DNA of 64,000 nucleotides from Salinisphaera sp. T31B1 (GTDB lineage: Bacteria > Pseudomonadota > Gammaproteobacteria > Nevskiales > Salinisphaeraceae), in contig NZ_APNH01000002.1 of assembly GCF_040361275.1 (NCBI RefSeq), positions 310,001 to 374,000 of the forward strand. Direction: 5' to 3'. Below are positions 51,119-59,866 of this stretch, piece by piece; positions within the stretch are counted from its first letter, which is position 1; each line of letters begins with the position of its first letter. The notes beneath the pieces were generated by a model. That model was given only the letters and a program-made list of their open reading frames with translations, was not told where the DNA came from and made no database searches. The translations under genes were made by a program, and so were the position numbers.

Positions 51119-51649
51119 TCAGCGCATTCGCTGAAGGATATCGTCGCGCACGACCCAGTAGTGATACAGGGCGGCGACCGCGTGGAATCCGATCAGACCG
51201 GCGAACACCCAGGCTACGATTTCGTGAAACTCGCCCAGCGCCGCACCCAGTCCCTTGGATTCGGGCAGCAGCTGGGGTATCTCGAACAGGCCGAACAGTG
51301 GCACCGTGTGCCCGTGCAACATGGTCATGGCGATACCGCCCAGCGGCTGGACGAACAGCAGCAGATACAGTGACCAGTGTACGAGCGCCGACAGTTTCTG
51401 CTGCCATACCGGCAGCCCGGCGTTCGACGGCGTGGCGGTGGTCAGGCGTGCCAGCAGGAGCAGCGCGCCGCCAATCAGAATGATGGTCCCGGTGGTGGTA
51501 TGGGCGACGAACAAAACCGTATGCCCGGTCGAATGTTCGTCGAACAGTCCGAAAGAAAACACGATGGCGAACTGGAGTATCAGCGCGGCGAGCAACAACC
51601 AGTGCAGGCTGCGGAACACGCTCGCGTAGCGTGATGGGACGGGTGTCAT
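51119..51649 (-). CDS. Cytochrome b561 family protein
   Basis: 176 residues with four hydrophobic helices. Haem-ligand His are in SLHWLLLAALILQF, VAHTTTGTIILIGGAL, VHWSLYLLLFVQPLGG and FHEIVAWVFAGLIGFHAVAA, the CybB pattern. It probably transfers electrons from ubiquinol to oxygen species in the inner membrane. AAGGAGT lies nine bases before the ATG. Confidence 0.92.
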   Translation of the reverse strand: MTPVPSRYASVFRSLHWLLLAALILQFAIVFSFGLFDEHSTGHTVLFVAHTTTGTIILIGGALLLLARLTTATPSNAGLPVWQQKLSALVHWSLYLLLFVQPLGGIAMTMLHGHTVPLFGLFEIPQLLPESKGLGAALGEFHEIVAWVFAGLIGFHAVAALYHYWVVRDDILQRMR

Positions 51650-52225
51650 CAGTCTTTACTCCTTATCTGGTATCCGGGCCCGGCGGATGGAACGATCATA
51701 GCCCAGCCAAGCGAGCCCGCCGCCGATGCGTGGCCCCCGCTGCATCGGTCGAGGCGTGGGGCATGTGCTGGACAATCACGCGGCCGAGCGGCGTGCCGCT
51801 CTGACGCCCGAGTCGGTCACCGACAGTCAGGCGAACACGGCCACTGGCAGCGCGAAGCAGACGGCCTACGCGACCGCACCGCGGGGCGGACGCTTGTCGA
51901 TGGTCAGCACGGCGGGCCCATACCGGAATGAACGGGCCGAGGAAGACGGCGAGTGCACTGCTACCGATATGCCGCCCTGGCGGACTGCGAAAAACGCCGC
52001 GTGTGGTTTGGGTCATGATCGATCCATGGGGTGGCGGCCCGGTCGAACAGGCGAACAGGCGAACAGGCGAACAGGCGAACAGGCACGACCCTAGCCGGTG
52101 CAGGTTATCGGAGGCTTAAGCCACACGCCCGGTACGCCAGAGCCCGGGCCGCCGCACAGGCGCACCGCGCTCGGATGTCCGAAAACCGCAAGACCGCCGG
52201 GGTACACACGGCCTAAACTCGGCCC
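51650..52225. other. Gene-poor stretch holding an 8-bp tandem repeat
   Basis: 576 bp between cytochrome b561 and the Ada-AlkA gene. A leftward frame of 106 codons (51696-52016) lacks a ribosome site and recognisable motif and is not called. The only structure is the tandem repeat at 52044-52083. Confidence 0.55.
52044..52083. repeat. Tandem repeat CGAACAGG x5
   Basis: Five perfect, adjacent copies of an 8-bp unit (40 bp), about 140 bp upstream of the Ada-AlkA start. The unit length is not a multiple of three, so it is a probable replication-slippage tract outside coding sequence. Confidence 0.95.
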
Positions 52226-53662
52226 ATGCGCCTGCACGACGACCAGTACTACGCCGCCTTGAGCGCACGTGACGCCCGTTTCGACGGCCTGTTCTTTGTC
52301 GGCGTGACGACGACCGGTATCTATTGCCGACCGATCTGTCGTGTGCGCTTGCCCGGGCGCGACCGCTGCCGTTTCTTCGGACATCCGGCCGCGGCTGAGG
52401 CCGCCGGTTTCCGTCCCTGTCTGAGATGTCGCCCGGAACTGGCCCCCGGCGACCCGACCACGGGCAGTGCCCGGCGGGTCTGCGATCGGGCCGTGGCACG
52501 AATCGAAGCCGGGGCGCTGTCGGAGGCGTCGGTCGACGAGCTCGCTGCGGAATTCGAAATGACCGCACGACAGCTTCGCCGGGTGGTCAAACAGGCCTAC
52601 GGCGTCACGCCGATCGAACTCGCCCAGACCCGCCGCCTGCTCCTGGCCAAGCAACTGCTGGCCGATACGAGCCTGCCGATCGCCGACATCGCCTTCGCCA
52701 GCGGCTTTACCAGCGTACGCCGCTTCAACGAGCTTTTCCGAAGCCGCTATCAGTTGAGTCCGAGCGGCATGCGCCGACCGACCAACCGGACCGCGCCGGA
52801 TTCGCTCCGGTTGACACTCGGCTATCGGCAACCGCTGGCCTGGTCAGCGCTGCTCACATTCCTGCGTGATCGGGGTGCCGACTGTGTCGAGCAGATCCAT
52901 GGGCAGGTCTATCGACGCACCGTAGCCATAGGTGGGGCCCGCGGCTGGATCACCGCACAACTGGCCGGCCACGACGGTCGGCTAGTCGTGGATGTGTCGG
53001 ACGGGCTGGTCCCCAAGCTGGATCAGTTACGTATGCGTCTGCGCCGGTTGTTCGATCTCGACGCCAATCCGCGGGTGATCGATGCCCATCTTGCCCTGGA
53101 CCCGACGTTCGCTGAAGGTGTGAACGTTCTGCCCGGGCTGCGCGTACCCGGCACGCTGGACGGGTTCGATCTGGCCGCACGGACGGTGATCGGCCAGCAG
53201 GTCAGTATTGCGGCTGCCACCACGCTCTATACCCGTTTCGTTCACGCATTCGGCCGATCGTTGGACACGCCCTATGCCGGGCTGACCCATCTCACACCTC
53301 AGGCAGAGCACGTCGCCGGCTGCGATCCCGGGCGCCTGGCAGCGATCGGCCTGCCGAGGCAACGGGCGCGGACTCTCCATGCCCTCGCCTGCGCAGTGGC
53401 CGAGCGCCGTCTGATACTCGATCCCGAGGCCGATACGAAGACGATGCTCGACCGGCTCGCCGCGCTGCCCGGCATCGGTCCGTGGTCCGTACAGTACATT
53501 GCCATGCGCGCCCTCGGCCAGCCCGACGCGTATCCGGCCACCGATCTGGTTCTGCGCCGTTTCGCGCGCGATGCGCGCAGCTCTGGGTCGGCTGCGGCCG
53601 CGCGTCCCTGGCGTGCCTATGCCGCCATGCAACTATGGCACCATGCCGCCCACGGAGGATGA
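52226..53662 (+). CDS. Ada-AlkA fusion: methyl-phosphotriester sensor and 3-methyladenine glycosylase
   Basis: 478 residues. Residues 5-72 are the Ada zinc domain (Cys34-x3-Cys38 and Cys65-x2-Cys68; Cys34 is the methyl acceptor). An AraC-type helix-turn-helix follows (about 85-185; [19 protein letters not shown]). Residues about 195-470 are Alk[29 protein letters not shown] and catalytic Asp in [10 protein letters not shown]. The protein senses methylated phosphates, activates transcription and excises alkylated purines. Its stop overlaps the Ogt gene's upstream ATG (ATGA), so the Ada functions are split between the two genes. Confidence 0.93.
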   Translation: MRLHDDQYYAALSARDARFDGLFFVGVTTTGIYCRPICRVRLPGRDRCRFFGHPAAAEAAGFRPCLRCRPELAPGDPTTGSARRVCDRAVARIEAGALSEASVDELAAEFEMTARQLRRVVKQAYGVTPIELAQTRRLLLAKQLLADTSLPIADIAFASGFTSVRRFNELFRSRYQLSPSGMRRPTNRTAPDSLRLTLGYRQPLAWSALLTFLRDRGADCVEQIHGQVYRRTVAIGGARGWITAQLAGHDGRLVVDVSDGLVPKLDQLRMRLRRLFDLDANPRVIDAHLALDPTFAEGVNVLPGLRVPGTLDGFDLAARTVIGQQVSIAAATTLYTRFVHAFGRSLDTPYAGLTHLTPQAEHVAGCDPGRLAAIGLPRQRARTLHALACAVAERRLILDPEADTKTMLDRLAALPGIGPWSVQYIAMRALGQPDAYPATDLVLRRFARDARSSGSAAAARPWRAYAAMQLWHHAAHGG

Positions 53663-53664
53663 CC

Positions 53665-54168
53665 ATGCCCGTCTTTTATACCTTCATCGACAGTCCGCTG
53701 GGCCCGCTACGCCTGGTCGGCGACGGTCACGCCCTCTCCGGGCTGACCATGTCCGAACATCGCCATGCCCCGGACACGAAAGGAGACTGGATACGCGAGG
53801 ATGCCCCCTTCGAGGCCACCCGGTCGCAGCTGGACGAGTATTTCGCCGGGCGCCGATCGACCTTCGATCTGGTAACGGCCCCGGCGGGGACCGCCTTCCA
53901 GCAGCGCGTGTGGCAGGCGTTGCAGCAGATCCCTTACGGACAGGCCGAAAGCTATGGACAGCTCGCCGAACGGATCGGCTCGCCGAAGGCCGCACGTGCG
54001 GTCGGCCTGGCCAACGGCCGCAACCCGATCTCGATCGTGATCCCCTGCCATCGCGTCATCGGTGCCGGCGGGCAGTTGACCGGTTACGGCGGCGGACTGG
54101 AGCGAAAACGCTGGCTGCTCGACCACGAAACACAAAACCGCTCGGTGGCCCGCGACGCGGTTTCCTGA
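53665..54168 (+). CDS. ogt: Methylated-DNA--protein-cysteine methyltransferase
   Basis: 167 residues. PCHRVIG with acceptor Cys128, [11 protein letters not shown], and YGQLAERIG are the O6-alkylguanine transferase motifs. It moves the alkyl group from O6-alkylguanine to its own Cys. ATG 53665 has GGAGG six bases upstream; ATG 53659 (overlapping the previous stop) is an alternative. It supplies the activity missing from the Ada-AlkA fusion. Confidence 0.94.
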   Translation: MPVFYTFIDSPLGPLRLVGDGHALSGLTMSEHRHAPDTKGDWIREDAPFEATRSQLDEYFAGRRSTFDLVTAPAGTAFQQRVWQALQQIPYGQAESYGQLAERIGSPKAARAVGLANGRNPISIVIPCHRVIGAGGQLTGYGGGLERKRWLLDHETQNRSVARDAVS

Positions 54169-54257
54169 CAGGGGTATTTCAGCGCTGTTCCGATTTGGCT
54201 CGGATCACGCAGGCGCCGATAATGGCACGGATCCGTCGACTCGACCCAAGTGCAGCG

Positions 54258-55151
54258 ATGAACGAGCAACGAATACGCGCCGGCGTACTGGATGTCCATT
54301 ATCAGGAACATGGCCCGGACGACGGCACCCCGGTCGTGTTGTTGCACGGCTTTCCCTACGACATCCACGCCTTCGACGAAGTCGCGCCGCTCGTGGCCGA
54401 TGCCGGGGCTCGCGTGATCGTGCCGTATCTGCGCGGCTACGGACCGACGCGCTTCCTCAACGCCGATACGCCACGCTCGGGCCAGCAGGCCAGTCTGGCC
54501 GCGGATCTGCTGGCGCTCATGGACGCCCTGGCCCTGGAACGGCCGGTTCTGGCTGGCTTCGACTGGGGCGGTCGCGCTGCATGTATCGTCGCCGCGCTCT
54601 GGCCCGAACGCGTACAGGCGCTGGTGTCCTGCGGCGGTTACAACATCCAGGATATCGCCCGCGCCGGCCAGCCTGCGTCCCCCGAACAGGAACACCGTTA
54701 CTGGTATCAATACTATCTGCATGGCGAACGCGGACGGGCCGGACTCGAACGCTATCGAGCCGAGTTCTGTCGCCTGTTGTGGCAGCTCTGGTCGCCGACC
54801 TGGATGTTTTCCGACGAGATATACGAAATAACGGCCGAGGCCTTCGACAACCCCGACTTCGTCGAGGTGGTCGTGCATTCGTATCGACATCGTTACGGCC
54901 TGGTCGCCGGCGACCCCGACGTGGCCTCGATCGAAGACGCGCTGACCGAGCAACCCATGATCCGGGTGCCTACGATCGTCCTCGACGGTGCCGTCGACGG
55001 CATTCCGGCCTATGGATCACCGGTCGGCCACGACCGCCATTTCACCGGTGCTTACGAGCGACGGCTGCTCGGCGATGTCGGCCACAACCCGCCACAGGAG
55101 GCACCCGAGGCCTTCGCCGATGCCGTGTTGAGCCTGCTGGGCAAGGACTGA
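54258..55151 (+). CDS. Alpha/beta hydrolase, epoxide hydrolase/haloalkane dehalogenase-like
   Basis: 297 residues from ATG 54258 (54222 is an alternative). VLLHGFPYDIHAFDEV with oxyanion HGFP, nucleophile elbow GFDWGG (Asp nucleophile, as in epoxide hydrolases and dehalogenases), acid/His near GDVGHNPPQEAPE. Substrate unknown. It follows ogt by 89 bp on the same strand, so an alkylating-agent detoxification role is possible but only inferred. Confidence 0.8.
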   Translation: MNEQRIRAGVLDVHYQEHGPDDGTPVVLLHGFPYDIHAFDEVAPLVADAGARVIVPYLRGYGPTRFLNADTPRSGQQASLAADLLALMDALALERPVLAGFDWGGRAACIVAALWPERVQALVSCGGYNIQDIARAGQPASPEQEHRYWYQYYLHGERGRAGLERYRAEFCRLLWQLWSPTWMFSDEIYEITAEAFDNPDFVEVVVHSYRHRYGLVAGDPDVASIEDALTEQPMIRVPTIVLDGAVDGIPAYGSPVGHDRHFTGAYERRLLGDVGHNPPQEAPEAFADAVLSLLGKD

Positions 55152-55162
55152 ACGTCCGACGC

Positions 55163-56443
55163 TCAGTGGGCATCGAACCGTTCCGCCCGGAACGGCCGCA
55201 TATCCACAACCGGGCTTTCGCCCGCCATCATCTCGCCGACCAGCCGGCCGGTGATTGGGCCCAAGGTAAAGCCCTGGTGGCCGTGCCCGAAGGCCAGCCA
55301 CAGATTATCGTGCCTGGGCGCCGGGCCGATGACGGGCTTCATATCGCCCATGCACGGCCGCGCGCCTTTCCAGGGCTGCGCTTCGCGGCGTTCGCCCAGC
55401 GGAAAGATGGTGCGTACCTCGGCCTCCGCCGCTTCCAGCTGGCCGGTACGTGGCGGCGCTTCCAGGGTATTGAGCTCTGCACCGGTCGTCAGGCGCAGCC
55501 CGGCACGCTTGGGCGACAGCAGATAGCCTTTTTCATGGTCGAGAAACGCATGATCAAGCGTGGCGCCGTCGGCCGCACTGTAATGCATGTGGTAGCCGCG
55601 CATATGGAACAGCGGCATCTCGTAGCCAAGCCGCTCCAGCCATTGGTTGGACCACGGGCCGGTCGCCAACACCACGGCATCGCTGTCGATCGTCCCCTGG
55701 TCGGTATGCAGACGCCAGTGCCCGGCCTCGTTGTCGATGTCGTTTGCCTGCGCCTGGACAAACTGCCCACCGAGGGCTTCGAAAGCCGTTGCATACGCCT
55801 GCACCAGCGCCCCCGGATCGCTGACCGACCAGGAGTTGGTCCAGTGAATGGCGCCGATCAGCGCCTGGCCGAGATACGGCTCGGCTTCGGCCAGCGCTGT
55901 CTGATCGAGTACCGCATACTCGACGCCGAATCGCGTATGGATATCGGCCGCCCGTGCCTGCGCCTGCTCGAACACCGACGACGTACGGAAGACTTCGAAC
56001 CAGCCATCACGGCGGATCAGGGACTCAGCGCCGGCGGCAGTGAACATACGCTCGTGCTCGGCGGTGCAATGCACGATCAGCGATGCATACTCCGGCACGA
56101 TCTCGGCGAATCGCGCCGGCGCCGAACTGCGCCAGTATTCCAGCAGCGGTTCGGCGGCTGCGAACATCGCGCCCGCGCGGTAGCGGATATCGATACTGCG
56201 GTTGGGAAGCACTCGCCACATGTTGGCCAGATCACGCGGGAACGGATGCGGCATGACCGCTTCGCGCTGGATCAGACCCGCATTGCCAAAGGACGTCTCC
56301 CGACCGGGCGCACGCCGGTCGACCAGGGTGACCCGCTGGCCACGTAGTGCGAGATGGTAGGCAATGCTGACGCCGACCATGCCGGCGCCCAGTACGGTGG
56401 TGTGCTGCACGTCGTCGATACTCCGGCCGTGAATACTGGACAT
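55163..56443 (-). CDS. FAD-dependent amino-acid oxidase, DadA-like
   Basis: 426 residues, DAO fold. FAD-binding TTVLGAGMVGVSIAYHL, GRETSFGNAGLIQ, DAVVLATGPWSN, and GHGHQGFTLGPITGRLVGE are shared with D-amino acid dehydrogenase small subunit DadA. It oxidises D-amino acids to keto acids, feeding electrons to the quinone pool. No alanine racemase (dadX) is adjacent, so another amine substrate is possible. Next gene on the strand (msrA) ends 29 bp upstream. Confidence 0.85.
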   Translation of the reverse strand: MSSIHGRSIDDVQHTTVLGAGMVGVSIAYHLALRGQRVTLVDRRAPGRETSFGNAGLIQREAVMPHPFPRDLANMWRVLPNRSIDIRYRAGAMFAAAEPLLEYWRSSAPARFAEIVPEYASLIVHCTAEHERMFTAAGAESLIRRDGWFEVFRTSSVFEQAQARAADIHTRFGVEYAVLDQTALAEAEPYLGQALIGAIHWTNSWSVSDPGALVQAYATAFEALGGQFVQAQANDIDNEAGHWRLHTDQGTIDSDAVVLATGPWSNQWLERLGYEMPLFHMRGYHMHYSAADGATLDHAFLDHEKGYLLSPKRAGLRLTTGAELNTLEAPPRTGQLEAAEAEVRTIFPLGERREAQPWKGARPCMGDMKPVIGPAPRHDNLWLAFGHGHQGFTLGPITGRLVGEMMAGESPVVDMRPFRAERFDAH

Positions 56444-56472
56444 GAGAATGCGTCGGACCCGGGGTCGGGCGC

Positions 56473-56994
56473 CTAACCGTGTTCTGCCCGATCGCGCTCG
56501 GGCAGGCGCCAGCCGGGCCGGATGAAGTGACAGGTATAGCCGTTGGGATAGTGCTGCAGATAATCCTGGTGTTCGGGCTCTGCTTCCCAGAAATCACCGG
56601 CCGGCGCGACTTCGGTCACCACCTTGCCCGGCCATAGGCCGGAGGCCTCGACATCGGCGATGGTGTCTTCGGCGACGCGTTTCTGCTCATCGTCGAGATA
56701 GAAGATCGCCGAGCGATAGCTGGGCCCACGGTCGTTGCCCTGTCGATTGGGCGTGGTCGGATCGTGAATCTGGAAAAAGAATTCCAGCAGCCGGCGATAG
56801 CTGATGCGTGCCGGATCGAACACGATCTCGATCCCTTCGGCATGGTTGCCGTGATGACGATACGTGGCATTGGGAACTTCGCCACCCGTGTAGCCGACAC
56901 GTGTCGATACGACACCGGGGTAATCGCGTAGCAATTCCTGCATCCCCCAGAAGCAGCCGCCGGCCAGTAGTGCGCGTTCGTTATCTTGCGTCAT
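56473..56994 (-). CDS. msrA: Peptide methionine-(S)-sulfoxide reductase
   Basis: 173 residues. [11 protein letters not shown] with the catalytic Cys, [40 protein letters not shown] and [10 protein letters not shown] are standard MsrA. It reduces oxidised Met in the cytoplasm. No MsrB is adjacent. Confidence 0.96.
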   Translation of the reverse strand: MTQDNERALLAGGCFWGMQELLRDYPGVVSTRVGYTGGEVPNATYRHHGNHAEGIEIVFDPARISYRRLLEFFFQIHDPTTPNRQGNDRGPSYRSAIFYLDDEQKRVAEDTIADVEASGLWPGKVVTEVAPAGDFWEAEPEHQDYLQHYPNGYTCHFIRPGWRLPERDRAEHG

Positions 56995-57169
56995 GGGTCG
57001 TCCGATTTTTCACAAATGGGTTCTATGCGGATACAGGGCTGTGTTTATGGGCGACACCGGAACAATTCCAGTGCCCAACGCGCCACTGCGTAGAACACGG
57101 GATTGGCAAGCTCCGGTCAACTGCGGATACTCGAACGCTCCTTCAGACTGCAACGTCATCGAGGTCATC

Positions 57170-57475
57170 ATGAAACGTGTCGCCACATCCGTCGCCCTGC
57201 TGGGCACTCTTGCTCTGGTCGCCTGCGGCAACTCCGACCATCACCCCAAACCGCCGCCGGGCAGCGTGGTGGCGCCACCGGCCTCGCCGGCGATCCATTT
57301 CAAGGTCAGCGACGGCAACGGGAACCTGCTCGACCTGATGATCGAATGCGGGGCCGACACGTCGATCAAGGAATGCGCCAAGGTCAACGAGTCGATCATC
57401 GACAAGGTCAGCCGGATTCGCAGTCAGGCGGCCAACGGCGGTGCCCGGCCACCGCAACCCGGCCAGAAGGACTAG
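57170..57475 (+). CDS. Small lipoprotein of unknown function
   Basis: 101 residues. Signal peptide with lipobox LVAC (Cys19), then a Pro-rich linker (HHPKPPPGSVVAPP) and a short domain with two Cys (IECGADTSIKECAKV) that could form a disulphide. No family recognised. GAGG lies just before the ATG at 57170. Divergent from msrA, convergent with the permease; a GC-rich hairpin follows. Confidence 0.72.
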   Translation: MKRVATSVALLGTLALVACGNSDHHPKPPPGSVVAPPASPAIHFKVSDGNGNLLDLMIECGADTSIKECAKVNESIIDKVSRIRSQAANGGARPPQPGQKD

Positions 57476-57494
57476 TCGGGCACGGTTTCGGGCC

Positions 57495-57527
57495 GCCGCG
57501 ACATCGGCCCTGCGCCGGTGTCGCGGC
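57495..57527. terminator. Possible bidirectional terminator hairpin
   Basis: GCCGCGACA and TGTCGCGGC arms extend inward (one G-T wobble, then CGGC/GCCG) to a 14-bp stem with a 5-nt loop, between the convergent lipoprotein and permease genes. No T-tract. Confidence 0.5.
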
Positions 57528-57541
57528 CATGCCCGGCCCGC

Positions 57542-58954
57542 TCAGGCGTTCGGTTCGTCCAGATCCGACTCGGCCTGGGCGAGCAGGGCGAATTCCTCAT
57601 CGGCTGTGGCCGCGACCAGCCGGTGACGGCTGAATACGAAGAAATAGATCGCTCCGACCACGAACAAGGCAATGGTATAGCCGAAGGCACGCGGGTCGAA
57701 CGCATACACGCCGGTCAAAGCGACCAGCGATAGACACAGCGCGATCGACGAAGTCACGATCCCCCCCGGTGTGCGATATGGACGCTCAAGCTCCGGCCGG
57801 TTGCGCCGCAGCAGAATATGACTGGCCGCCATGAGCGCATACGACAACGTGGCCCCTACAACTGCCATGCTCAGAATCAGATCGCCCGCGCCGGTCAGCG
57901 AAACCGCGAAACCGAACACGCCCGGCACGATCAACGCCCAGGTCGGCGCCTTGCGCCGACTGGTCAGCGACAGGAAACGCGGCAGGTAACCGGCCCGCGA
58001 AAGCGCGAACACCAGCCGGCTGTAGCCGTAGATGATCGAGAAAAACGATGCGATGAGACCGGCCAGGCCGAGCACGTTGACCACAGTCGCCAGGGTCTGG
58101 CTACCGCTGTCCTGCAAGGCGGTGACCAGCGGCACGGCGCTGTCGCCGATCGCCTGCGCACCGGCTGCCCCGGCCAGCAGAAAGACGACCAGTACGGCCG
58201 TGCCGATCAGAAACAGCATTGCACCGATGATGCCGCGCGGCACGTCGCGCGCGGGATCCTTGGCTTCTTCGGCGGCCAGCGGCACGCCCTCGACCGCCAG
58301 GAACAGCCACATCCCGAACGGCAGCGCCGCCCATACGCCGTAGAAACCCAGCGGGAGAAAGCTCGATGCGCCCAGCGCGTCGGTCGGGGGCATGTCGAAC
58401 AGGCGGCTGCTGTCGAAGTCACCGATCAGCGCCACGGCGGTAGCCACGATGGCCAGCACCGCAAGCCCGCTGATCACCATCATCACCTTCAACGCCTCGC
58501 CCACGCCGGCCAGATGAATCCCGATGAACAGCGCATAGAACACGGCGTAGACGATCGGTCCGTCGATGCCGATCAGCTCGGAGACCGCGGCCCCGATGAA
58601 GATGACGATGGCCGCCGGCGCCAACGCGTATTCGATGAGCACCGCCAGCCCAGTCAGATAGCCACCGGCCGGGCCCATCGCCTGTCGGGCGAAACTGTAG
58701 CCGCCCCCGGCGGCCGGTATGGCGGCCGACATCTCGGCCAGCGACAGCACCAGCGTGAAGTACATGATGCCCATGAGTACCGCGGCGATCGCAAATCCGC
58801 CCCAGCCGGCCTCGGCGATGCCGAAGTTCCAGCCGGCGAAATCACCCGAGATGACGTACGACACGCCCAGACCCGCCAGCAACACCCAGCCGGCCGTGCC
58901 GCGCTTGAGCTGGCGCTTGGCCAGATACGCTTCATCGACTGTCGCTTGCCCCAT
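57542..58954 (-). CDS. eat: Ethanolamine permease, APC superfamily
   Basis: 470 residues, about 12 membrane helices. Diagnostic stretches: GVSYVISGDFAGWNFGIAEAGWGG (read as VISGDFAGWNFG), ALMAASHILLRRNRPELERPYRTPGG. This pattern is the ethanolamine transporter Eat rather than an amino-acid carrier. It is the last gene of the eutB-eutC-eat unit, 24 bp after eutC. GGGGGAGG precedes the ATG. Confidence 0.88.
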   Translation of the reverse strand: MGQATVDEAYLAKRQLKRGTAGWVLLAGLGVSYVISGDFAGWNFGIAEAGWGGFAIAAVLMGIMYFTLVLSLAEMSAAIPAAGGGYSFARQAMGPAGGYLTGLAVLIEYALAPAAIVIFIGAAVSELIGIDGPIVYAVFYALFIGIHLAGVGEALKVMMVISGLAVLAIVATAVALIGDFDSSRLFDMPPTDALGASSFLPLGFYGVWAALPFGMWLFLAVEGVPLAAEEAKDPARDVPRGIIGAMLFLIGTAVLVVFLLAGAAGAQAIGDSAVPLVTALQDSGSQTLATVVNVLGLAGLIASFFSIIYGYSRLVFALSRAGYLPRFLSLTSRRKAPTWALIVPGVFGFAVSLTGAGDLILSMAVVGATLSYALMAASHILLRRNRPELERPYRTPGGIVTSSIALCLSLVALTGVYAFDPRAFGYTIALFVVGAIYFFVFSRHRLVAATADEEFALLAQAESDLDEPNA

Positions 58955-58978
58955 GACCGCCTCCCCCTGCCTTGAAAT

Positions 58979-59866
58979 TCAGGAAATCAGAAAATTGCCC
59001 GTCCCTTCGTCGTGTTCGATGACATCCTCATCGCTGCGATCCTTGAGCTCTACGCCCGACAGATCACGCGTTCGTGCTTCACTCAGAAGGTATAACGCAC
59101 GCTCGCTGGCCTGATCCGCGGACAATCCGGCCGGCCGGATGTTCGAGATGCAGTTTCGATATGCATCTGTCGTGCCGATTGTCGGATTCCAGGTCATATA
59201 CAGCCCGAGACTGTCAGGCGAACTCAGCCCCGGTCGTTCGCCGATCAGCACGATCACCGCATCGGCGTTGAGCAGACTTCCGATCTCGTCACCGATTGCG
59301 ACCCGCCCCTGTTCCACCACGGCCAACGGGGCCAGGTGCCAATCGTGGTTCGTGTCCGCGGCCAGCGCCTCACAGAAGACGCGCAGAAACGGCACGGCAT
59401 TGTTCTGTACCCCCAGCGACGACAGTCCATCGACCACGACCAGGGCAAGATCCCGCCGCGTCTCGGCCTGGCCCGTGTGTGAGGCCAGGCGCTCGCACGA
59501 GGCCTCGTCCAGCCGGCGACCGTGATCCGGGCGCTGCAAATACGCCGTACGATCCTCGGCACGGCTATGCAGTCGAATCGGGGCGTCGTCCACGCCCGCC
59601 AGCGCCGCCTCGTCGAGCGCTTCACACAGCGCATCGACGTCCAGCGGCAGATGAACCGCGTCCTTGGCCTGGGCATGGGCAAGCTGGAACTCCAGCAGGC
59701 GGCGCGTAGGCAGACTGATGCCCGCCCGCCCCAGCCCGATACGTGCGTCGGTGAACGCGCGCAGCCCCCGCCAGGGGTTGGCGATCACACCGCCACCATC
59801 GCCCCGATCATTTCGGTTCGCGGGCTCTATCTCCGAACCGGGCGCCCCATGGTCATCGTCAACCAT
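58979..59866 (-). CDS. eutC: Ethanolamine ammonia-lyase light chain
   Basis: 295 residues from ATG 59866. Family landmarks ARIGLGRAGISLPT (near residue 35), LLEFQLAHAQAKDAVHLPLD, VVDGLSS and GERPGLSSPDSLGLYMT. Heterodimer partner of EutB; the pair splits ethanolamine into acetaldehyde and ammonia with adenosylcobalamin. ATG overlaps the end of eutB by 8 bp and has GGAGG seven bases upstream. Confidence 0.95.
   Translation of the reverse strand: MVDDDHGAPGSEIEPANRNDRGDGGGVIANPWRGLRAFTDARIGLGRAGISLPTRRLLEFQLAHAQAKDAVHLPLDVDALCEALDEAALAGVDDAPIRLHSRAEDRTAYLQRPDHGRRLDEASCERLASHTGQAETRRDLALVVVDGLSSLGVQNNAVPFLRVFCEALAADTNHDWHLAPLAVVEQGRVAIGDEIGSLLNADAVIVLIGERPGLSSPDSLGLYMTWNPTIGTTDAYRNCISNIRPAGLSADQASERALYLLSEARTRDLSGVELKDRSDEDVIEHDEGTGNFLIS

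Noticed and set aside
51696-52016. Minus-strand frame of 106 codons upstream of cytochrome b561
   Set aside because: No Shine-Dalgarno, no motif, Arg-rich composition typical of noise in GC-rich DNA.
52044-52083. CRISPR array
   Set aside because: The units are 8 bp and directly adjacent with no spacers, and no cas genes are nearby.
54581-56347. Long plus-strand open frame across the hydrolase and DadA-like genes
   Set aside because: It runs over two real genes in another frame or strand and has no domain.
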